A stretch of DNA of 64,000 nt from Colias croceus (taxonomy: Eukaryota; Arthropoda; Insecta; Lepidoptera; Pieridae), in assembly GCF_905220415.1 (NCBI RefSeq), contig NC_059556.1, forward strand, positions 2,492,501 to 2,556,500, written 5' to 3'. How positions within the stretch are numbered: position 1 is the stretch's first letter; each line of letters starts with the position of its first letter. Below, in pieces: positions 1 through 12,000 of the stretch. The position numbers and the translations under genes were made by a program. The notes beneath the pieces are model-generated. The model was not told where the DNA came from, searched no databases, and was given only the letters and a program-made list of their open reading frames with translations.

Positions 1-3000
1 CCGAGGCTAAAGTAAATCACTCCTTCATGAGTTTCATCCATGATTTTTTGCAGATCCTGTAAAATATAAGGAGATATATAATGTTAGATGTTTTTCGTCT
101 TTTATTTTAGGATTAAAATAAGGTTCTTTGATAGAAGTTTTTTTTAATAAAAGAATATAAATTATATAAGCGTGTATACTGATAATTTAATTCATTCAGT
201 ACTCTTTGCTAAAATTAAAGCAAGTATATCGTAATATGGTTAAAAGAAAACAAGATTGGATAACAAATAAAAATTTTTTTAGCCAATGCTATTTTAATTT
301 CTTGCGGAATTTTCGAAAGAAACTTAAATATTAAAATTAAGTAATATTACTAGACACATAAAAACCATAATTCTTAGATCCACAATTGATTTAAAAATAA
401 ATTATTAATAATTGAACTTACTGCAGGTAAAGGGTCAATTTTATCCTTTATATGATATCCTCCAATCATCTTATAAGCTTGTGGTAATCTATGAGCATCT
501 CCACTAGATATATGCGAGTTTCCTAACATAAGAGAAGCGTTGTACTTGACTTCATCGTATGAGGGTAGTTTTAACCCTCTAGATTCAACAGCTGATTTGT
601 ATGAGTTTATGAATATTTCATTGTCTATATCTTGGCCTTGCCTGAAATACAAAATTTATCTAATATATAAAAATCAATGCCACTTTTCGTTGTAATTCCA
701 TAACTCGAGAACGGCTGAACCGATTTCGATAATTCTTTTTTTATTATATTCCTTGAAGTACGAGGATGGTTCTTATGTAGAGAAAACGTTAATATGTACC
801 ACGGGCGAAGCCGGGGCGGACCGCTAGTTAATCTATATTTAATATTATAAATTCGAAAGTAACTCTGTCTGTCTGTCTGTTACTCAATCACGCCTTAACT
901 ACTGAACCAATTTGCATGTTTGGTATAGAGATATTTTGATACCCGAGACCTTTCTCGGCTACTTAGGCTACTTTTATCCCGGGACATAGGATAGGTTTTT
1001 AATCCCACGGGAACGGGAACTATGCGGGTTTTCTTTGACTGCGCGGGCGAAGCCGCGGGTGGAAAGCTAGTTAAACTATAAGATTGATTGTTCATGTTAT
1101 AAAATGCTGGTATCTTTGTTTGCGAGGAAATTTTACAACCCGTAATTATAGCAAGTTTAAAAGTAGTAAAAGTAATTTTACTCTGCATTTACATCAAACG
1201 AACAAAGAGCTGGAGCTAGAGCAAGAGCATTCTTTCGTGATCTTTTAGTGTAAAAGAAAACTCGTATTCAGTATCGTTCAGTACTAGAACATTGCATAGA
1301 ATCTTTTCGAACGCACTAAGAACAACGAAAGAATGCTCTACGCCTGTTTACACAAAAATAATTTGACATAGTGGGATTGGAATGAACATTCGCTCGTTTG
1401 ATGTAAATGCACTGTTATAGAGTTTTGAGCTAAGTCGTAGCAAAAATAAAGGAATCGAATCTATATAATATAAATTTAAGGAATTTAATTATTTATCATT
1501 AAATTGAAATAATTTAAAGGCACTTTTATTTACGGCCAATAGATTAACATACCATTGATAATACTTAATTTTCATCACCGACCACACATGCTGCAAACGG
1601 CTGTAGAGATCCAGGGAATATCCTCTACCCCAAATGTAGATAGTGTATGCAATATTGAGGGGCTCGTCTATCAGCTCTAATATACCAGAATGTGGTTCTG
1701 TAGATGTGGACCAAATTAGCGGACAGTTGAATACTGAAGACAAACTGGAAGTTGAAGTGGAAATATTACAATATCATTTTAACAAGGAATTAAATCACCT
1801 TCGGAAAGTATCAAAGTCGGATTTTAGTTTTTACTCTTCGAAGGCGGTTTTAAGTGAGGTTAAAAAAAAACAAAATTAGTCGGACTCGACTTGACGTTTT
1901 AACCTTTACTTTAATTATTTCAGTAAAACTACAACACAGACATGTTAAAAGGTGATAAAATAAATAAATATTTCGGGACTATTTTCACACACGGCACGAT
2001 CTAATCCCATACTAAGCTTTCGCTTGTGTTATGGAAACCAGATGGCTGATAAACATACAAATATAATTAGAAAAAAATTATTACTTATATAGATAATTAA
2101 CACCCAGACACAGAGCAAACATCTATGTTCATCACACAAATATTTGCCCCGGGTGGGAATCGAACCCATGACAAGATAAAATACTTAACCGATTTAAATG
2201 AGATACAAGTATAACAGCTAATATTTAAAATATGATGTGTGTATTTTCATCATTATTTAAAAAAAAGAGCACTCCTACGCATATGATAGTCTTTATAGTT
2301 TTTAATAGGGTTCCGCCCGTGGCTTCGACGGCATGGTCAAAGCTGATTCCTACAGGATTGAGCTGTTTTGTATTACTCTCTAGCTCTCTATTTTCAGCCA
2401 CACAATCATACTGTAAAATCTCTTTCTTTCAAACTGAAGGAAAGTCATATTATATACTACCATATTATGTATTAAGTAAGCAAGTAATGATTCACATACC
2501 CTGCCCCAAGTTCCGTGAACAGCCACTCAACAATAACAGCATCATACTGTTCTTCAGGGTCATGCATGAATGTCTGCATCTGCTCACTTTGCAGCGTCGC
2601 CCGTAAGAGCTCCTGCATTATTGGGAAGAGCAGCTGTATTTCTTGCAAGTCTAATTCCTTGGACATAAACTTCTGCACGTCGAATATGCTACCTGAAACA
2701 TTTTATATTGAATACTAGGTTTTCGCCCGCGGCTTCGCCCGCTTTGTCTAAAACCTAATAAATTATATACTAAGACCTTCCTCTTGAATCACTCTATCTA
2801 TTAAAAAAACCGCGTCAAAATCCGTTGCTTAGTTTTAAAGATATACAAAGGGACATAGGGACAGAGAAAGCGACTTTGTTTTGTACTATGTAGTGATAGT
2901 GATTATGATAATCCGAAATGAAATCGACATCTCATATGATCGAAAGTTCGAAGACATGTGACATCTGCCAACCCGCACTTGGCCAGCATGGTGGATTATG

Positions 3001-6000
3001 GTCTGTACCCTCATAGGAGGCCCGTTTCCCAGCAGTGGGACCATATCTATTATATCGGCTAATGATGATTATGATAATTACTTTATTCATTTCGAATACA
3101 GAGATTCACGCAATATTGTAATGAAAAGAAAATATACATACAGTCTTGCAATAAACTAACGTTTGGTAGAGAGATAGAGGTCTTTTTTTATTGGAAGTAT
3201 AAACTCTCTTGCAACTTTCTTGAAAAATGAAAAGCATTTTTATCTAAACTAGCTGCTTCGCGCGGCTTCACCCCCGTGGCTCCACTCCTGTTGGTCGTAG
3301 CGTGATGATATGTATCCTATATCCTCGATAAATGAGCTAAACGTTTAGTACATAAGTTATCCGTAAGTTTGAGTTTAATATCTTAATAGTATTTGAAGAA
3401 AATAAACTCAAAATCAAACTCAAACATTTATTTATTCAATTAGACTTCTTCTAGAAGCACTTTTGAAACGTCATTAGGTACATATTTTTAACATTTACCA
3501 CCGATTCGGAAAGCAGTATCTACGGAGAAGAACCGGCAAGAAACTTCATAGTTGCTCTTTTTAATCATGTCACAATTTAATTTACAAAATACATAATATG
3601 TAACATCATAATATATTATAGTAATATGCCAAAGATAACTAGGACAACTAATAATAGATACATACCAGGTAATAAATCGGCATTATGTGATACATCTATC
3701 TGCCTTAATAGGGCTGGTGGGTTTTTCATTAGAAGAGGCGTTATATAAGTCACCTGAAAAACATTGAAATAGTTAGTGGCAGTAATAAAACTGAATAACA
3801 TATCTTAACTAATATTATAATCCTGGAGAGTTTGTTTGTTTGAACGCGCTTATCTCAGGAACTACAGGTTCGATTATAAAAATTAGAAAATGGAAATGAA
3901 AAAACTCTATATCGTCACGCTAAGACCAACAGGAGCGGAGCACTGCGCGTAAAACCGTGGGGCACAGTTATGTACTAAAAATGTGTAATATGTATAATAA
4001 ACTCAAATATTTATTCATTCAACTAGAATTCCTTTAGCGCTTTAGAATCGTCAAAAACGGGTCAAAATACATTATTTAATCTTTACTAATATTATAAAGC
4101 TGAAGAGTTTGTTTGTTTGAACGCGCTAATCTCGGGAACTACTGGTCCGATTTGAAAAATTATTTCGGTGTTAGATAGCCCATTTATCGAGGAAGGTTAT
4201 AGGCTATATATTATCACGCTACGACCAAAAAGGGTGGAGCCACGGGGGTGAAACCGCGCGGAGCAGCTAGTATTTAATAAAGTATTTTTTGTTAGGCTAT
4301 GTATAATGGCTATGCAATGCATACCTATTCAAAAGCGACATGAGATTTTCTACTTAATGTTAATTGTTATGGTTTTTGATTTTAAGCACAAAACAAGGAT
4401 TTGAGATTGTAAAGTTTGAGTTAGTGTCCAAATTTTTCAGAAATATTGCATGAAGAATTCTTCATTTAAGTTAATCGAGGATAGTATAAAGTATAGTACT
4501 TTGACTCCAACGAATAACTATAGGTTGCGAATTAATTTAATCAAAGGTTACAAACACAGTTAAAACTTATCATATAAGTAACTAGCTTTCCGCCCGCGTC
4601 TTCGCCCGCGCAGTCAAAGAAAAACCCGCATAGTTCCCGTTCCCGTGGGATTTCCGGGATTGCGTCATTTTCCCGGGATAAAAAGTAGCCCATGTCCGTT
4701 CTCGGGTATCAAAATATCTCCATACAAAATTTCATGAAAATTGGTTCAGTAGTTTAGGCGTGATTGAGTAACAGACAGACAGACAGAGTTACTTTCGCAT
4801 TTTTAATATTAGTATGGATATATAATTATAATCATGACGTTGTTAATAACAACAAGTGATTTATTAGCAGAACATAATAATAAATGACTTAGATAAGATA
4901 ATAGTGTTATACATTAATTATAATTACAATAATAAATCTAGACGTGTAAAAACCGTGGCCGGTATCATTGTCATATTAAATTGCTCTTATTATAATGCTG
5001 ATAATATGCTAATATTATAAAGCTGAAGAGTTTGTTTGTTTGAACGCGGTAATCTCAGAAACTACTGGTCCGATTTGAAAAATTTCTTTCGGTATTAGAT
5101 ATCCCATTTACCGAGGAAGGCTATATGTATATCATCACGTTAAGACCAAACAGGAGCGGAGCAATGCTGGTAAAACCGCGCGGCACAACCAGTTTGAACC
5201 ATATCTTAGAATCAAACTATGCATTAATTTTATAACAACATGTTTATCATATACTAGCTTTCCGCGCACGGTTTTGACGGCTTAATCCAAAAAATAACAA
5301 ATCAAAAAATAACAATAAAACATTGCTAGAGAACTAGGTAGTTACGCATCCACCCCAACCCTCTGTATTAGGTTGAGCAATAGCCTTCCGCTGGCCTCAG
5401 CAAGACCACCGGAAAGTTCTTGCAATTTAACATAAGCATTCCACATAATGGAAAACATTTGTTTCGCAATAAGGTATCGCTTGTATCATTGCATGTAATT
5501 CTGGCATTAACATTTGTGACTCCAAATCGTCCACTTGTTATAGTTAAGTAATTAAATAAGTTTAATTTTAATTTTATTTTATTTCTTTTTAAAAAAGTCA
5601 AATCGCTCCCGCAAAGTTTAACTGGCGCAGCCGGTAGGATAGCCACATAAGGTCTGCATGTCTAGAGGTCTTCAAAATTAGCCCTAGAACATTGCTATAA
5701 AGGCCGTGCTATCCTAAAAGAACCGAAAAATAAATTTGTTAAACGACCACGACGAGGACATGGGATCGACGATCGGTTGGTGAGTAAAACTTTTTGCCAT
5801 CCTTTCTGATATATTCCTATATCCTTTTCACGAGAGTGTAATTTTGACTTTTAATTATTTTTTTTAACTGTTATTTTGGGATTGAACGTCTCTCATTATA
5901 ACGGATCTGGTTTTAATATGAAATTCTATTAAATCAGTAATTAGTTATAACTCATACAATAAGAAATATCGTATTTAATTCTAAGAATTGTCTTGCATAA

Positions 6001-9000
6001 AACTCTGCACAGACTAATTAGCTATAGAGTGTAACTTAAATAAAAGTTTTACATAAGAAAAGTAAATGAATTTTTGCATAAAGAAATATTAATATTAATT
6101 GATTTAAATGATCTCAAAATTGATCGTAATTCAATTAATAATTTTTATATTTTATATGTGATTTTATACTACTTCAAGTTTTAATTTTTATAGTAATTGG
6201 TAACATATAATTTTTTTTTATTGTGCTATATTTTAAGAATTTTTATTATATTGTGTTTTTAATTGATTTCTGTGTGTGTGATTTTAATAGTTCGAAATTA
6301 TTGTAATTGGTTAAAGACTTCAGAACTTTAATTACTCTGTACTTATTTAACATGGAACGCGAAATCCAAAGCGTAAACGTAATAACAATTCCGAGTGATA
6401 TGCTAAAGCTTATTCCTCTTTTTGGTGGAGACAAAAGAATTTTGAATTTATTCTTTCGAAAATGTGAATATATAATTAATAAATTTAGAGGGCATGAAGA
6501 ACAGAATATTTACGTTTTACATGCCATAACTAGTAGATTAATAGGCGATGCCGCCGCGTTATTATCCGAGCGCGAAGATATTAATACTTGGCCCGCTTTA
6601 AAGGAATTACTAGAACAGCATTTTGGTGATCCGCGTAGTGAGGATTGCATAAAAATATCTCTCGAGTCCTGTAAAATTAAATCCGGCGAAAGTTACCTTG
6701 AATTTTGTAATAGGATACAGAATATTCGATCATTATTAATATCGAAGGTAAATTTATCGGTAGATATGGAAATTAAACGCGCGAAAATTGCGATTTATAA
6801 TCATACAGCCCTGAACGTTTTCTTATATAATTTGCCCGAAAGCATGGTGCGTATAGTAAGACTGAAATCACCTAGTACATTAGAACAGGCTTTAGAAATC
6901 GTTTTAGAAGAAGTTAATTTTCACGAGCAATACCAATCGCGCAATCGTATCCACAATAATACAACGCTGCCGAGGCAAACGCCTAACGTTACGGTGCCCC
7001 AATTTTTACAAAATAATCCTCAACAAAGATTTAATTTTGGGATACCAAATGTACCTCAAAATGCACAGCAGGCAAAATTTGGTTTTAAATTTACACCTCA
7101 ACAACCATTTAATAATAACCCACAGTTCGGGTATAGGCCTTCATTCAATCAAAATCCACAATTTGGTTATAGGCCAACATTTAATCAAAACCCACAATTT
7201 GTTTATAGGCCTCCTCAAACTTTTGGTATAACGCCACAGAATTTTGGTCAAAGACCTCCTCAAAATAACCACTTTGAGACTACTGACGTTTCCATGAGGA
7301 CAGCACCCCCTCGACCACAAAATATAACTCAGCCAGGTTTTAGAGTGAACGAAACCGACTTACATAATGACAATTATTACTATAACTACAATCCTTACGA
7401 CTATACGAATTACTATAGCTATAATCCTTACGACTATACGAATTACTATGGCTGTAATCCTTACGATACGAATTGCGAATACGATGAGAATGAGATTTAT
7501 ACACCCACTGACGATACTCAAGACATTAATGTGCTTCCGTCTGATAAAAAAAATTTTCAAACGAAAGCCTCTACCAAGAAAAAATCGTAGAATCAAATTG
7601 CGATCCAAATCTGAAATTGCCACATATTTATATTTCTGAAATTAATTCCAAATTTGTGATTGATAATGGGAAGCAAAATTTAAACGCGGACGCTTTATCT
7701 AAAATTAGGGTTAACGCTACGCATTCCGATAACGAAAGCGAATCTATGGTTGTTAATATAGGCGATAGAGACAATAGGCCAAGAACGCGTAACGACTCTA
7801 GTACAATTACTATATCAGAACGCGATTCTAGTGAAACGATATCTATTCCCGACTCTGAAACTCTATCGGCGATGAGTTCTCCTAGAACATGTGACTACCC
7901 AGTCAGGTCACCATCTGTAACGTCGAAATCGGATACAGTTCATTCAGCTAATATTGTAGAATCGTCCGGTATACCTATATTACATGAAGCAATAGACACA
8001 AAACCAAATCAAATTTTAGTATATACGTGGTTTAAGAACGAAATGCAAGTTCACGACCTTTCACGTGAAAAGCAAAAGGTTTTAGAAGTTTTCTTGCCTA
8101 CTAATAATCCGGATCTAGTAAAACAATTTTTAAAAGAGTATATTAAACCGAAAGTTAAGTATTTCATTTATTTCGAAGATGATGAACATCGCAAACAGTT
8201 TACTAGCATTGTCATAGAATTATTTAGAAAGGATACAGTATTGTTATTTGAATGTACAGAGCGTGTAGTTTTTATAGAAGATGAGAAGGAACAAAAGGCT
8301 ATTATTATAAAACACCATCAAGGCAAAACGTGTCACCGCGGTATTAAGGAGACTCTAGCAAGTATACGTAGAAATTATTTTTGGCACAATATGCAGGAAA
8401 CTATTTCAGCCCTTATTAATGCTTGTGAAACTTGTTCTAAAATGAAGTATGATCGTAATCCCTTTAAACCTATTTTACAATTAACTCAAACACAAGACGC
8501 GCCGTTCCAAGAAATATTTATTGATATTTTTCAGATAGAAGGAAATTATTACTTAACTATTATCGACGCATTTAGTAAGTTAGGTCAAGCCATTCCAATA
8601 GACAATAGATCAACGGCAGAAGTAGTGCGTGCACTCATGAAGTATTTTTCGTTTTACGGCACTCCTAGAAAGATTAGTTCAGATCCCGGTAGTGAATTTA
8701 ATAATGAGCTAATGAAAGAATTTTTGAATTTACATAAAATTGAGCTTCATATCGGCTCACCTAATAATCCTAATTCAATGGGATTAATTGAGCGTTTACA
8801 TTCGACCATTAGTGAAATTTATAGATGTGCGAAATACGAAGAGAAATGCACGGATGCAGCATCAGTAATGATGTATTCAATTATTGCCTATAATAGTTCA
8901 ATTCATTCAGTTACGGGCTTAACCCCTTTTGAAGTCGTATTTGGTCACACGGATTCAGGTAGCTTATTTAACGCTGATTTCGAGCAGCATTATATACAGC

Positions 9001-12000
9001 AATTGGTTAAGGACCATGCAAAACGTTTAAAGGTTCTATATAAACATTTAGCAGAGAAAATGATCGAAACTAAGCAAAAGGTAAAGGATAGGAGAGGTGG
9101 TGAAGATCCAATCAGTCTCCCATCAGGAAAAATTATATTTGCAAAAGACGTTAATAAGCGAAAAAGCAAGGATAAGCCGCGATTCCATAAAGCTAAGGTT
9201 ATAGGACAAGGTTCAAGGAACGTTGTACCGATAGAGATTGGTAAAAGGAAGACTAAGGTCCCTATTATAAATGTAAAACGCCCTCCGCAGGTGGTGTTGG
9301 CTGATAGTGATGAGGTCCGCGCTGGCCCTTCAACTACAACCTCTTCAACATAACCCGGGAATTTATCCTGTGAAAGAAGGGCAAGCATATCTTCAAACAG
9401 ACTATTGGACTATAATTAAGGTTTTAAATTTAGATAAGATTAATGATGACTTAAATTTTATTATTAGCAAATACAGTGAATTCGATAGTTTAATTAATAA
9501 GAATATTTCATACTTACACGATTTTCAAGTGGCAAAATATCACGCTGAATATATTCGTGATATAACGATTCAGAAATACGAACAGTTAGTCCCACAGAAA
9601 CGTGTCAAGAGAGGAATCCTCAATCCTCTAGGTTCCTTAATTAAAATTATAACCGGAAATTTAGACTATAGTGACGCAATGAGATACGATAAACTTACAG
9701 CTAAACTTGAAAACGATCAAACTATCGTTAGAAATAAAATTACTTTAATATCTAAAATGCTCGATAGTTTTATTAATACTACTGAAGTCTTAAATCAAAA
9801 TTCTAAAATATTAGATAAGCGTTTAAAAATTGTAGAATCTATGATTAAGGAATTAGCATCTAAGGATAATCATTGGGTTTATACTACTTATGTTGTAAGC
9901 CTTTTAAATTTATTTGTAAGTAACTTTCGTACTATTTTTATAAAATTAGGAGAAATAGAGACTGCTCTAGCATTTAGTAAAGTATCCATACTACATCAAA
10001 GTATTATTAATTCTACTGAGTTGTTGCAACATTTAATTCTTATATCTCAAACTGAAAATTTAGTGTTTAAAGCGAGTGAGGCAAACTTAGTAAAACTAGA
10101 AGAAACTATTAATGTTAAATCGTATATTAAACAAAACCAGATTACGTTCATAATGGAGGTTCCAATTACAGATAATTATACTTATAACTATTACAAATTA
10201 TACTCTATACCTATGTACCGTGCATCCGATAGTAAAACCCTTTCCATTTTTCCTAAATATCCTTACCTGTTGGCAAAGGGGATGAAATACTTACCGATCG
10301 TAAAACCGTGCCGATCGCTCGCTGCTGGAGAACAATTTCTATGCGATGAACGAAATCAAACGCCTTATCCTGAAACTACTTGCATAGAACAACTGCTTAA
10401 ATTTGAAGGAAACCCAATGCACTGCGAACAACAGCTAATCAATATAGAGAATGTGAGAATGCAAGAATCACATCTATAAGTTGGATACTTTTCTCAAAAT
10501 ACAGAAATACTCTGACTCAAATTTGCAATGGTGATGTCAGCAAATATCCTGTCGTGGGCACATACATAATGACCATCGACGAACCATGTAGCATCGAGAT
10601 CCAGAATATAACGATTCGCCCTCACCAAGTAATCACTGAGAATGATCCGGTAGAACCAACAAAAATTATAGTTTTGCCGCAATTACCTGTGAATAGAACT
10701 CCAACATTATCCAGTACACGTGTACTCAATATGCGAGGAATCAACTTGGACGAAGTTAAATATATGTCAACGATATTAAAGCAATCAGTGTTCAGTGATA
10801 GTGAAATGGTTAACAGTGAAAGAAATTTTAGATTCAGTGCTACTTTAGGCTATACGTCTCTATTTTTAATCTTTGTACTTGTAATTCTATTTTTACTTTA
10901 CTTACTTCGTTATAAGGTATTAAATGTAATGTGTCTGCGAAATCATCGGATAGTTATTAAAAATGAACAAACCGATAATTTCGCACTTAAGGAGGGAGGA
11001 GTTACGCATCCACCCCAACCCTCTGTATTAGGTTGAGCAATAGCCTTCCGCTGGCCTCAGCAAGACCACCGGAAAGTTCTTGCAATTTAACATAAGCATT
11101 CCACATAATGGAAAACATTTGTTTCGCAATAAGGTATCGCTTGTATCATTGCATGTAATTCTGGCATTAACATTTGTGACTCCAAATCGTCCACTTGTTA
11201 TAGTTAAGTAATTAAATAAGTTTAATTTTAATTTTATTTTATTTCTTTTTAAAAAAGTCAAATCGCTCCCGCAAAGTTTAACTAGGTACGCTGTCCATTA
11301 TATTGATAACTATGAAAATTGGTGCAGTAGTATACCACGAACAGACAGACAGTCGCGGCGTATATTAATAATATTATGTACTTAGTTATAATGCAATAAT
11401 AATGTAATGTATAATGTAAATGTACTTATATTTATTTATACCTACTTGGAATCCTGGATATTAATAATTATTTTGTTTATGTACATAATAACAGGTTTGT
11501 TGAATAATATTCTAGTATAAGTTCCTGTTCACTGTTTTATTCGTTCCGTACCGTCTGTCTGTCTGTCTCCATGGATCTCATAAACCGTGATAGCTAGAAA
11601 GATGAAATTATCACAAATGATGTTATTTCCTTTGCCGCTATAAAAACAAATGCTTAGATATAAAAATAAAAATAAAATATTAAAGTTTTTTATGTTTTTG
11701 ACTGGAGCACTTACTCAATAGCAAAAATAAATAATTACCTAGTTCTTAAAGTGATTTATTTATTTATTTATAAATACTTTATTGCACTTAAAGATAACAA
11801 AACAAGAAATAAAAACACTTAAATATTACACTACTACACTAAGTACAATTGGCGGTCTTATCGCTTAGAGCGATTTCTTCCAGACAACCTTTGGTACAAT
11901 AGAGGAATAAATACCAAAATGCATAAATGGGTAGTGCAATAATAACTATGATATTAGGATACACATACATATTATTTATATTGTGACATAAACTGAATTA

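Larger units (their letters stand above)
5340..11283 (+). mobile_element. Errantivirus-like LTR retrotransposon with internal pol deletion
   Basis: A 5944-bp element bounded by two 284-bp LTRs that I find identical on base-by-base reading. Each starts AGTTACGCAT and ends GTTTAACT. A 4-bp AGGT duplication flanks it (5336-5339 and 11284-11287). The order is LTR, primer-binding site, leader, gag, pol remnant (integrase), env, polypurine tract, LTR, which is the Ty3/gypsy errantivirus order. Identical LTRs indicate recent insertion, yet protease, reverse transcriptase and RNase H are missing, so it must have been copied in trans. It lies in UGT-A intron 1 in opposite orientation to that gene. Confidence 0.93.

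Noticed and set aside
5368..5646. Minus-strand 92-codon ORF in the LTR, repeated at 11028-11261
   Set aside because: It lies within the identical LTRs, has no homology and spans the primer-binding site.
7360..7639. Isoleucine- and threonine-rich ORFs on both strands inside gag
   Set aside because: They are frame shadows of the tyrosine-asparagine repeats of gag.
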